In this document: positions 33,777 to 42,333 of the stretch, piece by piece
Position numbering within the stretch: position 1 is the first letter of the stretch
Layout: each line of letters starts with the position of its first letter
Source: Pseudomonas umsongensis
GTDB lineage: Bacteria; Pseudomonadota; Gammaproteobacteria; Pseudomonadales; Pseudomonadaceae
Reading direction: 5' to 3'
Length of the DNA stretch: 64,000 nucleotides
NCBI RefSeq assembly: GCF_002236105.1
Contig: NZ_NIWU01000008.1
Coordinates: 1-64,000 of the forward strand
The notes under the pieces: generated by a model
What the model saw: the letters and a program-made list of their open reading frames with translations, nothing else
What the model was told of the DNA's origin: nothing
Databases searched by the model: none
Position numbers and translations under genes: made by a program

Positions 33777-35081
33777 TTAGAGAAGTGAGATGCTGTAGCT
33801 TACAAACACCCGGTTCTGATCTTGATCACGAGCGGCTTCGCTATTGGATTTACCATTACGCCAACCGAAACCAACACCTTTGAGCGCTCCCGACTGAAGG
33901 ACATATTCTAGGCTGGTATCTCTTTCCCATTCTTTCTGATTGTCACCGGATTTGGTCTTGATATTGTCCCCGGAGAGGTAGATAACCGAGGCTTTCAGGC
34001 CAGGGACACCCAGGGCGGCAAAGTCATACGCGTACTGACCGAATGATGTGCGTTCCCCTGCTCGAGTGAAGTTCTGGATCATACGATCTGTATACAGGTA
34101 CAGACTTGAGCCACCAGCGCCTTTGTCTGCCAAGCTCCCCTGATTGAGCTGAGTAAAATTGCTGCCATCCGAAACGCTTTGATATCCCGCCGTCACAGCG
34201 TGCCCACCCATGGTGTAAATCAGTGCAGCACTCCAAGTGCGGTTATCGATCTCTCCATCGCCATTTTCAGTGAAGCCACTGATTCTGTAGCCAGAGGTGC
34301 CGGAGCTATTCTCACCTGACGAGTCAGTTTTAAAGTAGCGCAGGTCGGTTTTCAGGGATTGGTTATCTGAGAGCGCAAGCGTGTGAATCAGTCCGAAAAA
34401 CTGTTGGGTATAGTAGTTCTCGAGATGGGCATAGTAGTACTGAGCCGTCAGATCCTTGGTGACTTTCCAGTCGCCCCCGGCGAAGTCAAACTGGTTGCTT
34501 TCACGTGTTCCGCCTACAGCGGCCAGCCCCGTCTGATCAGTTGAACCGCGACCTGTTGCATGTTCGATTCGTCCACCAATCAGGGTCAGATCTTTGAACT
34601 CGCTCGACGTGATTTGACCACCTTGGAACGTCTGTGGCAGCACACGCCCATCGTTAGCGGCCAAAATCGGAAGTTTCGGAATAAGCGTGCCGTAGCGCAA
34701 TTCGGTCTTCGATATTTTGACCTTGCCAGTCACCCCCAGCCGGCTCCATTCATCGACCGCTCGGTTGTCGCTGTCAGATGGAATCATAGTGCTGCCGAGA
34801 TGCCGTCCTTTACCGCTGTCCAGGGTAATGCCCAGCAACCCAAGCATGTCTACACCAAAGCCGACGGTACCATCGGTATATCCTGATTTAAAATCCAGCA
34901 TGAAACCCTGCGCCCACTCTTCGGTTTTCGAAGGGGCCGCAGTGCCATCACGGTTGTCGTTATTGAAGTAGAAGTTTCTCATTCCCAAGGTGGCTTTGCT
35001 ATCACTTAGAAAATCAGCATGCGCCTGGGTACTCAGGGCAAAACTGACAAATACTGAAGCTGCAAAAATCTTTATGCTCAT
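33777..35081 (-). CDS. OprD-family outer-membrane porin
   Basis: A 434-residue beta-barrel. The signal peptide is MSIKIFAASVFVSFALSTQA with cleavage before HADF. FLSDSKATLGMRNFYFNND opens the mature chain in standard OprD style. Other family marks are AQGFMLDFKSGYT, FGVDMLGLLGI, NDGRVLPQTFQGG, FAGGDWKV, YYYAHLENYY, FFGLIH and GVPGLKASVIYLSG. It ends in a beta strand (FVSYSISLL) as required for barrel insertion. The ATG at 35081 has GGAG nine bases upstream. OprD porins admit small acids, amino acids or peptides; the substrate is unknown. It lies 70 bases downstream of nothing on its strand and just before the ThDP gene, so it may feed that pathway or be independent. A paralogue is at 43961. 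Confidence 0.9.
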   Translation of the reverse strand: MSIKIFAASVFVSFALSTQAHADFLSDSKATLGMRNFYFNNDNRDGTAAPSKTEEWAQGFMLDFKSGYTDGTVGFGVDMLGLLGITLDSGKGRHLGSTMIPSDSDNRAVDEWSRLGVTGKVKISKTELRYGTLIPKLPILAANDGRVLPQTFQGGQITSSEFKDLTLIGGRIEHATGRGSTDQTGLAAVGGTRESNQFDFAGGDWKVTKDLTAQYYYAHLENYYTQQFFGLIHTLALSDNQSLKTDLRYFKTDSSGENSSGTSGYRISGFTENGDGEIDNRTWSAALIYTMGGHAVTAGYQSVSDGSNFTQLNQGSLADKGAGGSSLYLYTDRMIQNFTRAGERTSFGQYAYDFAALGVPGLKASVIYLSGDNIKTKSGDNQKEWERDTSLEYVLQSGALKGVGFGWRNGKSNSEAARDQDQNRVFVSYSISLL

Positions 35082-35566
35082 TTGTAACGCTCCGTTTTTT
35101 ATTATTTGAGTAACAGACACAACACAAAAAACCACATACCCATGCAATACACATGAAGGGCTAAGCCTTAACTTTCTAAAATACTTCTATTACAAGCCGC
35201 CTTAGTGCGACCTTTCTAATGAGACCGTGGTGCCGACGCTCAATATTGCTCTTGGCGGCCTATGCGATTAATTTGTTTATCTTCTTTTTAATTGGGTTCG
35301 CCGTATTCACAGCACATTCTGATAAGCATAAAAGCCAAACACGGAGCTAGTGCCCCAACAGTAGCTCGCATGGTTACTGGACGATAATTCGAACCTCGCC
35401 CGCATAGGCGTTAACCACTGTTTCATTAGCGCGGTGGGTGACCTGCCGCAATCGGACGAAAAATTCCTGGTAGGGCCTGATTGAAGGAGATGCTGCGTCT
35501 CAACGTTCCGGATGTTGAATCTTCGCTTAGGAAATCAATTTCCACGCACATCTGTAATATCGAAAC
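35082..35566. other. Gene-free segment upstream of oprD-like gene
   Basis: About 480 bases between the porin start and the TerC gene end. Short open frames lack ribosome sites. The first 100 bases probably hold the porin promoter. No repeat recognised. Confidence 0.4.
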
Positions 35567-36298
35567 TCATAACTGCTCACCTCTTTCAGAGTCTGGAGGC
35601 GACTGGCAATCAGTCTGCTGTCGGCTTTTCACCAGCATTCCTACGATCAAGACCGATACCGCCCCGGCACACCCAGCTGCGTAATGCGACCAAGATGGAA
35701 GACTTGGTAGGCTTATGTCACCGATAGCCATGCTGCCGGCGATCCAACCCAGCAACGCCGCTCCGAGAGTGATGACCAATGGAAATCGATCCATAAAGTG
35801 AAGTACCAGCTTGCTGCCCCAGATGATGATTGGGATGCTGATTACGATGCCAAAAATCACCAGTTCTAGGCTTCCGTTGGAGGCTCCCGCGACCGCAACA
35901 ACGTTATCCAGGCTCATGACGGCGTCAGCGACAATAATTGTTTTGATTGCTCCCCACAGGCGTGGGCTGGCCACAAGGTTGTCATGCGCATCCTCCTTTT
36001 CTGGAATCAGCATCTTGGTGGCTATCCAGAACAGCAGCGCCGCTCCAATGAGCTTGAGGTAGGGCAGCTCCAACAATTGCAGTGCAAAAAAAATCATCAC
36101 GATGCGAAGCAATATCGCGCCCAGTGCACCACCGATAATGGCGCGATTACGCTGAGCCTCTGGTAACTTGCGGCACGCCAATGCAATAACCACTGCGTTA
36201 TCGCCTCCAAGCAAAATGTCGATGGCGATGATTTGCGCCACCGCCAGCCAAAAGGTTGGCGAGTTTACAAGTTCGATCAAGATAAGCACTCCAAGCAT
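35567..36298 (-). CDS. TerC-family membrane protein (YjbE type)
   Basis: A 243-residue inner-membrane protein with seven hydrophobic helices. The family motif DILLGGDNAVVIALACRKLP appears near the N-terminus and the second one, ADAVMSLDNVVAVAGAS, in the middle; the paired Asp-Asn residues are thought to bind metal. TerC proteins export or handle Mn2+ and other metals. The start is uncertain (GTG 36304, ATG 36298 or later). It follows the CitMHS gene on the same strand with 140 bases between. CitMHS carriers move metal-citrate complexes, so a metal-handling link is possible. Confidence 0.85.
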   Translation of the reverse strand: MLGVLILIELVNSPTFWLAVAQIIAIDILLGGDNAVVIALACRKLPEAQRNRAIIGGALGAILLRIVMIFFALQLLELPYLKLIGAALLFWIATKMLIPEKEDAHDNLVASPRLWGAIKTIIVADAVMSLDNVVAVAGASNGSLELVIFGIVISIPIIIWGSKLVLHFMDRFPLVITLGAALLGWIAGSMAIGDISLPSLPSWSHYAAGCAGAVSVLIVGMLVKSRQQTDCQSPPDSERGEQL

Positions 36299-36439
36299 CT
36301 GCACATCAGCCCGTCAGGCCATGCGAAAAATCATGTAAAACTCGTTGCTGTATTTAATCGTCGGGCCATTCGCTGTAAAAGAATTACTGGTGTAATTGAT
36401 TCGCCCACTCAAGCCTGCGTTCCATGCTTCCGATCAGTG

Positions 36440-37744
36440 TCACGTAAACAGCGTAATTGCTCCTGTAAGCAATGACACACAGGTCATCAGCAGGGACAGT
36501 AATACCGCCCATTTGATCGTGCTTTTTTGGAAGTCACCGAGATCCCGGTCAATCATACCTACCAGCAGCAATGTGGAGGCCACCAGCGGGCTGATTTGAT
36601 GAACTGGCTGACCCAGCACTGAAGCCCGAGCAATCTCAATAGGATCGATGCCATAGGCGGCGGCGGCATTGGCAAGTATCGGAACAACACCAAAATAATA
36701 AGCATCATTGGATAATAGAAAAGTCAGAGGCATGCTGGTGATGGCGACCACCAGAGGGAACAAATGCCCCCAGGAAGGTGGAATGACATCCACAAGTAAC
36801 TGCGCAATCGCGTCTACCATCTTCGTGCCCGAAAAAATCCCGGCAAATATGCCAGCAGCAAAAACCAAAAGCACTACCACCATGGCGTTGCCGGCATGAG
36901 CGAGCATCCGCTCCTTCTGCAAGTTCAATTGCGGGTAATTCATCGACAGGGCAATAATGAACCCGAGCATGAAACTGATCACGGAATGCAGGAGCCCTGT
37001 AACCAGACACACCATTACCACAAGAACCAGTACCAAGTTGGGGATCACCATCTTGGGGTTCTTGTTCACGCTATGACCCACGATTGATTCGATGTAGCAA
37101 TCATCACCACCGCTGGTCAGGGTCACATTCCCAATGATTTTTCGCTCGCGCCGCCCCAGCAAAAACGCCGTGCACAGCACACCCAATGCGCCTACGGCCA
37201 TAGTCGGGAGTAGCGGGATGAAGAACTCCCCTGGATCCAGACCAAGAGCTGCTATCACCCGAGTTGCCGGGCCGCCCCAAGGCGACATCCCGCCCATCAC
37301 GCTGAGCGATAGTACGCAAATGCTCGCAAGGATCATTGGGTTAAGGCCGATGCGTTTGTAGAGGGGCAACATTGCCGCACAAGTGATCATGTAGGTCGTG
37401 GTGCCATCGCCATCCAGCGCGACGGTCAACGACAGAATTGCTGTGCCAACGGCGATCTTTACCGGGTCACCATTCACTTTCTTCAAGATAAATTTGATCA
37501 TCGGATCAAAGAGCCCGGCATCAAAAAGCACACCGAAGAAGAGAATAGCGAAAAGCAACAACGCTGCGGAGGGCGCTACCATCTTGATGCCGTCGAGCAT
37601 CATTTTGTCAGTGGTAAGGGCAAAGCCGCCGATTATTGAAAACACTACTGGCACGACGATCAACGCAACTATTGGAGAAAGTCGCTTCGCCATTATCAGG
37701 TAGGTAAATACCACGACCATCGACAATCCGAGAAATGCCAACAT
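36440..37744 (-). CDS. CitMHS-family carboxylate transporter
   Basis: A 434-residue membrane protein with about 12 helices. Conserved stretches include ALDGDGTTTYMITCAAMLPLYKR and GGMSPWGGPATRVIAAL in the first half, and LLSNDAYYFGVVPILANAA and VHQISPLVASTLLLVGM in the second, as in the citrate-Mg2+:H+ / citrate-Ca2+:H+ symporter family. The role is proton-coupled uptake of citrate or a similar di/tricarboxylate, perhaps as a metal complex. It is the third gene of a run with the Ldh-type enzyme and the solute-binding-like protein (same strand, 105 bases after the latter), likely controlled by the divergent LysR gene at 39829. The ribosome site is weak. Confidence 0.88.
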   Translation of the reverse strand: MLAFLGLSMVVVFTYLIMAKRLSPIVALIVVPVVFSIIGGFALTTDKMMLDGIKMVAPSAALLLFAILFFGVLFDAGLFDPMIKFILKKVNGDPVKIAVGTAILSLTVALDGDGTTTYMITCAAMLPLYKRIGLNPMILASICVLSLSVMGGMSPWGGPATRVIAALGLDPGEFFIPLLPTMAVGALGVLCTAFLLGRRERKIIGNVTLTSGGDDCYIESIVGHSVNKNPKMVIPNLVLVLVVMVCLVTGLLHSVISFMLGFIIALSMNYPQLNLQKERMLAHAGNAMVVVLLVFAAGIFAGIFSGTKMVDAIAQLLVDVIPPSWGHLFPLVVAITSMPLTFLLSNDAYYFGVVPILANAAAAYGIDPIEIARASVLGQPVHQISPLVASTLLLVGMIDRDLGDFQKSTIKWAVLLSLLMTCVSLLTGAITLFT

Positions 37745-37848
37745 GTTAGATACTCTTGTTTTTATAATGAATTAGCAGCTGGTCTGAGGGCGACGCCCTA
37801 AAAGGAGCGTCCCCACAGACGGCTTTGACTTTTTTGAAGTCGACGCTT

Positions 37849-38577
37849 TCAGCCTGCGACGGTGGCACCAACGATGCCGTGGTGTTCTAAAGCTTCTCCC
37901 ACGAACCCGCTGGCCTTCGCCCGCTCAACGAATTGCCTTAACAAGTTAGCCGCTTCCTCTCCATACATGTGAGGAATCCCCATGGCTTGACGGATTTCCA
38001 TGAAGCGACCTGGCAACAGACGCAAGCCCGAAAAACGCTCTGCATCGAATTCCAGCTGTTGCTTTACACCTGCGGCCACATCGGCATTTTCAGCTAGGAA
38101 TACATCGACGACAGTCGGCGAGGTAGGTGAACGAACAATCGTCGCTGCCTTTAATTCGCGGGTCAGGTGCAGATCGTAGGCGCTCCCTTTACCGACAACT
38201 ACCTGGGTATGGGTGCGATCAACCTGAGAATTGTCTGTCAGTGGTGAATCGTCACGTACTAAGTAGCAGCCCTCGATGAGCACGTAGGGTTCGGTAAACG
38301 CCAGTTGCTCACCACGTACAGGGTCAATTGCAAAAAAACCAAAGTCTGCCTTGCCGGCTGATACAGCAGCGACCGATTCCCCGGCGCTTTTGAACACGCA
38401 AAGCTCCAACGGTAAGGCTGCTTCTTTAGCGAAAGCAGTTGCCAGATCAACGGAAACACCAACCGCATTGCCTTTGTCATCAAGCCGAGCAAGGATCGGA
38501 TTGCCTACGTTGATCGACGCACGGAGTTTGCCGGTAGGTGCTATTACGGCTGCTAGTTCTGGATTGATTAGCGTCAT
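37849..38577 (-). CDS. Family-3 solute-binding-like protein without signal peptide
   Basis: A 242-residue protein with the fold pattern of amino-acid-type (family 3) binding proteins: GKLRASINVGNPILA, GVSVDLATAFAKE, KADFGFFAIDPVRGEQLAFTEPYVL and a C-terminal SGLRLLPGRF region. It starts MTLINPELAAVIAPTGKLR, with no signal peptide or lipobox, and no ABC permease or ATPase is nearby; the adjacent carrier is a secondary transporter. It may therefore be a cytoplasmic sensor or an enzyme derived from this fold, as cyclohexadienyl dehydratase is. It lies 11 bases after the Ldh-type gene, so it is almost surely co-transcribed with it. Confidence 0.7.
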   Translation of the reverse strand: MTLINPELAAVIAPTGKLRASINVGNPILARLDDKGNAVGVSVDLATAFAKEAALPLELCVFKSAGESVAAVSAGKADFGFFAIDPVRGEQLAFTEPYVLIEGCYLVRDDSPLTDNSQVDRTHTQVVVGKGSAYDLHLTRELKAATIVRSPTSPTVVDVFLAENADVAAGVKQQLEFDAERFSGLRLLPGRFMEIRQAMGIPHMYGEEAANLLRQFVERAKASGFVGEALEHHGIVGATVAG

Positions 38578-38588
38578 GTCGAGATCCC

Positions 38589-39635
38589 CTATGCCGTCCG
38601 GCTTGCGTAGTGGTCAAGAAGTACCTTGGTCGCTTGATCCACAGGAACACCCTCGCGCAAGTACCGCTGCATTTTCTTCAGTTCGATCTCACCAGGCACG
38701 ATGACCGGCGAATTGCTATCTACTGGCGGGCTCGCATGCAGGATGGAGGCAAAATCGGTCATTCGTTCCTTCAGCCAACTCGTCGATCCAAGGCGTTTAG
38801 TGTCGATAAGAATGAAAAAATGGCCAAGGTTTTGTGGTTCATCCGGGGCGTCGACCCAAGACTTCACATGAGTGAGGTACGCCGCATCGGACAGCAAACC
38901 TGCGAGCAGATCCACCACCAACGCCAAGCCGTAGCCCTTGTGACCACCGATAGGAAGCAGAAAACCATCCAGCGCCGCGCGAGGATCAACGGTAGGTTTG
39001 CCATGCGCGTCTGTTGCCCAAGTGTCGGGGATGCTTTCTTGGCGTTTGAGCGCATTTCGGATCTTGGCACGGGCTACCACGCTCATTGCCATATCTAGCA
39101 TGAAATGCTCTCCACTTGGGTGTGGAACGCCGAACCCGAGAGGACTATTACCTAGCCGCGCGTCACTGCCCCCCGAGGGAGCAATAGTGGTAGTCGCGTT
39201 GCTACCGATGATGCTGGCAAAACCTTGTTCGGCAGCGATGTAAGAGTACGGAGAAATTGGCCCGAAGTGGTTGCTACCCTTGGCAAGCACCAAGCTGATT
39301 CCGTACTGCTTTGCGATACTCATACCAGCTTCAAGCGCGGCCATGCCCACCAACGGGCCGACAGCGTTCTGCCCGTCTATTTGGGCAATAGCTGGTGCAA
39401 GCTCTTTCACTTTGGGTACTGCCGAAGCGCTGATACCGCCTGATTCAAGTCGCTCACCATAAGATTCGATGCGACTCAAACCATGGGTAGTCAGTCCGAA
39501 TAGATCGGCCATCACTAATACATTGGAAACTTGCTCGGCATTCAACGCCGTAAGACCAAGCCCTTGAAAAGCACGGCATCCCAATTGACGGACATCATCA
39601 ACAGAAAAAGAAGATACTTCATTCTTATTGTTCAT
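38589..39635 (-). CDS. Ldh-family (malate/L-sulfolactate-type) dehydrogenase
   Basis: A 348-residue NAD(P)-dependent oxidoreductase of the LDH2/MDH2 family, which is unrelated in fold to classical lactate dehydrogenases. Family marks are FGLTTHGLSRIESYGERL near the N-terminus, GSNHFGPISPYSYIAAEQG with the catalytic His, SPLGFGVPH, and GGHKGYGLALVVDLLAGLLS. Relatives reduce or oxidise 2-hydroxy acids, ureidoglycolate or cyclic imino acids such as piperideine-2-carboxylate. With the carboxylate carrier and binding-like protein downstream it likely oxidises a hydroxy-dicarboxylate or reduces an imino acid. It is first gene of the operon; the LysR gene starts divergently 193 bases away. The ribosome site is poor. 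Confidence 0.85.
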   Translation of the reverse strand: MNNKNEVSSFSVDDVRQLGCRAFQGLGLTALNAEQVSNVLVMADLFGLTTHGLSRIESYGERLESGGISASAVPKVKELAPAIAQIDGQNAVGPLVGMAALEAGMSIAKQYGISLVLAKGSNHFGPISPYSYIAAEQGFASIIGSNATTTIAPSGGSDARLGNSPLGFGVPHPSGEHFMLDMAMSVVARAKIRNALKRQESIPDTWATDAHGKPTVDPRAALDGFLLPIGGHKGYGLALVVDLLAGLLSDAAYLTHVKSWVDAPDEPQNLGHFFILIDTKRLGSTSWLKERMTDFASILHASPPVDSNSPVIVPGEIELKKMQRYLREGVPVDQATKVLLDHYASRTA

Positions 39636-39828
39636 ATAGTTAGGCCCACTCCAACTCCAGGCAATATTGTGCGCACGTGCATAAATCGCCCGAAGCTCGG
39701 CAAATAAAGAGTTGTTAATCGGGGCAGGACAACTCGAAGTTATTTCGTTGTGCCTGCGAGTTGACAGAATGAGAGAGGACGATTAAAAAGTAAAATGCAA
39801 ATAAAAGTGTGATTTATGAGGATTACGC
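39636..39828. promoter_or_regulatory. Divergent promoter region, ldh operon / LysR gene
   Basis: 193 bases between two divergent start codons, AT-rich in the half next to the LysR gene (TAAAAAGTAAAATGCAAATA). LysR-type regulators usually bind such regions and control both directions. No single operator could be fixed by eye. Confidence 0.5.
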
Positions 39829-40725
39829 ATGAATTTCGATCTGGCAGATCTCCGTGGATTTCTTGCGGTAGCTGACCTTGGCAGTTTCAGTGCCGCAGCT
39901 CAGGCAATGCATCTGTCCCAGTCCGCGCTATCGCGTAGGGTCGACAAGCTGGAAACAGCGCTAGGCGTTCAGTTGTTCGAACGCACCACGCGAAAGGTCG
40001 AGCTATCCACTATCGGGCGGGGCTTTGTGCCCCGAGCAAGAAATGTGCTGAACGAACTCGAGAATGCGCTTATTGGCTTTCACGACCTTTCCCACCGGCT
40101 TTCCGGCGAAGTCACCATCGCATGCGTGCCTTCAGCCGTTGGGTATTTTCTGCCTGACGTGATCGCTCAATACCATGCCAAATACCCTGGAATTCGGATT
40201 CGGGTCATCGATGAATCGTCGTCCACCATATTGACCGTGGTAGCCAGGGGCGAGGCGGACTTCGGCCTTACCTACATCGGCACCCAAGACTCGGAGGTGG
40301 TTTTTCAACCATTGCTGGAAGAAGATTTCATCGTTGCACTTCGGGTGGGGCACCCGTTAACCGTGCGCCCATCGCTCACTTGGGACGATCTCTCGGGCTC
40401 CGATTACATTAGTTTGGCGCAAGGCAGCGGCAATCGGTTTTTGATTGACCAAGCACTAGCAAAGCGCGATGTTTGCCCACGATCTTTTTGCGAAGTTAAA
40501 CATGTACCCGCCTTGGTGAGCTTGGTAGAGGCTGGACTAGGGATCGGTGTGGTGCCCAAGCTAGCAATGCCCGCTGATGGACATCCCACGCTTGTCACGC
40601 GTCCATTGACTCAACCCTCTATCAGCCGAAGCCTAGGGCTCATATCACGCCGGGGACGTGCTTTATCACCTGTAGCACAACTTCTATTTGACCTGCTGAT
40701 GACGAGGAGAAAGTTATCGGTTTAA
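39829..40725 (+). CDS. LysR-family regulator of the ldh operon
   Basis: A 298-residue LysR-type regulator. The winged helix is at residues 1-60 (FLAVADLGSFSAAAQAMHLSQSALSRRVDKLE), followed by the linker helix and a co-inducer domain (GEVTIACVPSAVGYFLPDVI onward). GAGG lies 8 bases before the ATG. It is divergent from the Ldh-type / binding-like / CitMHS operon and is the natural candidate to control it in response to the substrate. The gene is followed within 80 bases by an exonuclease-tail remnant and hairpin D. Confidence 0.9.
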   Translation: MNFDLADLRGFLAVADLGSFSAAAQAMHLSQSALSRRVDKLETALGVQLFERTTRKVELSTIGRGFVPRARNVLNELENALIGFHDLSHRLSGEVTIACVPSAVGYFLPDVIAQYHAKYPGIRIRVIDESSSTILTVVARGEADFGLTYIGTQDSEVVFQPLLEEDFIVALRVGHPLTVRPSLTWDDLSGSDYISLAQGSGNRFLIDQALAKRDVCPRSFCEVKHVPALVSLVEAGLGIGVVPKLAMPADGHPTLVTRPLTQPSISRSLGLISRRGRALSPVAQLLFDLLMTRRKLSV

Positions 40726-40794
40726 AAATAATTTCTGACTTGCTTCCCCTCAAAAAAAGGATCGGAGAGTGCTGGCCCAACGCATAACTATCAC

Positions 40795-40851
40795 CGAGGA
40801 GTCGACGATGCCAGGAACGTAGCATCCATCATTAAGGAAATGCTCGGCTGA
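40795..40851 (+). pseudogene. Remnant of a DEDDh exonuclease 3' end, second copy
   Basis: Reads through the same final codons as the gene at 14075-14710: TATCACCGAGGAGTCGACGA against TATCACCGAGGGATTGACGA, then the AAGGAAATGCTCGGCTGA end. It is about 26 kb from the intact gene and joined to hairpin D. Confidence 0.75.
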
Positions 40852-40857
40852 TTCGGT

Positions 40858-40985
40858 GAGCCGGGCCCAATGGCCCGAATGAGCGATCCTCCCAGTAACG
40901 TCAAACCACAGCTTAGCTATGGGCAAGCGATGACTCGCACACAGAATGATTTGAACATAACCTCTCATCTTCCTGGATCGACACC
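40858..40985. repeat. Island hairpin repeat, copy D, with leader and dead gene start
   Basis: GAGCCGGGCCC-AA-TGGCCCGAA (40858-40879) followed by the common leader (CCACAGCTTAGCTATGGGCA) and the first codons of a DUF7693-type gene (ATGACTCGCACACAGAATGA). Similarity ends near 40980. It is the only copy outside 13.9-28.8 kb. Confidence 0.8.
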
Positions 40986-41125
40986 TAAGTGCGATGGGCC
41001 AGCGCCAGCACCTCGTCGGCGACCACCGCAAAACCCCGTCCGGCATCGCCAGCACGGGCAGCCTCAATAGCCGCGTTGAGGGCCAACAAATTGGTTTGCT
41101 CTGCAATGCTGCGAATCGTTTGATA
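40985..41125 (-). pseudogene. Chemoreceptor (MCP) signalling-domain fragment
   Basis: The minus strand encodes TIRSIAEQTNLLALNAAIEA, continuing through ARAGDAGRGFAVVADEVLALAHRT and a stop. This is the highly conserved hairpin tip of methyl-accepting chemotaxis proteins, and nothing of the receptor lies on either side. Such conserved fragments are common recombination scars. GC content matches core Pseudomonas genes. Confidence 0.85.
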
Positions 41126-41163
41126 CCTGCACAGGCTCGCTGTACCAAGTATGCAATATAAGC

Positions 41164-42087
41164 TTAAATCACAGGGCCTGAAGCTCGCAGTTGCCAATCA
41201 ATCTCGCGGTCAACTAGCGAGCGGCATAACTCAATAATGCTGTCCCTATTGGCGGTTGGATCATCGACACTCCACGCCAGCCCCAGTCCGATATGTCGTT
41301 CTAGGCCCTCAACCTCGCGCAGCTCAAAGTTTTGTCCGGGAATTGATCTAACCCATTCTGGGACGAATCCCACACCGATCCCAGCGGTTATCATGGCCAG
41401 CATCGCTTGGGTGTCATTACAGCTGTAGATCACTTGCTGATGCAGGTCGTATTTCTGAAACTCTTCAGGAAAGTTCTCATCCGTCTGGGATTTGTACGCC
41501 CTCGAAAAGGCAATAATCTTCTGCTTACGAAGATCGTCTGGCGTGATGGCGCTCTTACTGCTCAAAGGGTTTTCGCGTGCGATCGCTAGCAGGTATTTCT
41601 CGCGATGGATGGACTGCCAGCGAAGAGATCCGATGTTTTCAACCGGACGGATGAAGCCGAGATTGATGTTGCCGCGCTCAATCTCCCTAACGATGCCCAC
41701 TGTGTTGCCGTTGTGAATATGGATTCGAGCATCAGGGAAGCGTTGATTGATTCTCGCGATGAAATTGGGGAGCACACCGAATGTTGCAGGATAAATGGTA
41801 CCGATAGTGATCTGACTGATGTCTTTACCTGCGACGGCTTGGGCAGCAAGGCAGGTGCGGTCGATGTCACGCAAGATCTCGATGCACCGTGAATTGAAAA
41901 GTACCCCTGCTTCTGTCAAATGCACGCGTCGGGTTGACCGTGTGAGTAGCGGAACACCGAGCTGCCTCTCAAGCGCTTGAATTTGAGCCGTCACGGCTGG
42001 TTGGGCGATCTGCAATCGGGTAGCCGCTCGGCCAAAATGCAATTCCTCCGCAACGGCTACGAATGTCTTGATTTGCCGTAGATCCAT
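41164..42087 (-). CDS. LysR-family regulator, divergent to the dioxygenase gene
   Basis: A 307-residue LysR-type regulator: N-terminal helix-turn-helix LHFGRAATRLQIAQPAVTAQIQALE, then a substrate-binding half beginning ISQITIGTIYPATFGVLP. It is most like the BenM/CatM-type group by its first 60 residues (MDLRQIKTFVAVAEELHFGRAA). It is divergent from the TauD-type dioxygenase gene with 246 bases between the starts, so control of that gene is likely. Its 3' end lies next to the repeat and MCP scar, suggesting that the scar marks a module boundary. Confidence 0.9.
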   Translation of the reverse strand: MDLRQIKTFVAVAEELHFGRAATRLQIAQPAVTAQIQALERQLGVPLLTRSTRRVHLTEAGVLFNSRCIEILRDIDRTCLAAQAVAGKDISQITIGTIYPATFGVLPNFIARINQRFPDARIHIHNGNTVGIVREIERGNINLGFIRPVENIGSLRWQSIHREKYLLAIARENPLSSKSAITPDDLRKQKIIAFSRAYKSQTDENFPEEFQKYDLHQQVIYSCNDTQAMLAMITAGIGVGFVPEWVRSIPGQNFELREVEGLERHIGLGLAWSVDDPTANRDSIIELCRSLVDREIDWQLRASGPVI

Positions 42088-42333
42088 TAGCTGCTCCCCA
42101 CTTGGCTGTACTTGATTTATAGGGGCAGCGAATGAATGTCAAATGGATTGATCAATTTTTTGGATGACTGGCAGTCATGGCTAGACGCGTTTGGCCTTAG
42201 TGGCTCCCGTATGCTTGCTCGGCGACTGATAAGATTTCACGATTAATAGTCAATTATTATTATTGGATCTCAGTCTGAACGAGGCGATAGCTTAAGCCCA
42301 GATCGTAACCTTCAGCTGGTGAGGAAAAAGAGC
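42088..42333. promoter_or_regulatory. Divergent promoter region, LysR / dioxygenase
   Basis: 246 bases between two divergent starts. The part near 42240-42270 is AT-rich with a short dyad (AATAGTCAATTATTATTATTGG). T-N11-A spacings suited to LysR binding occur but none stands out enough to name as operator. Confidence 0.45.
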
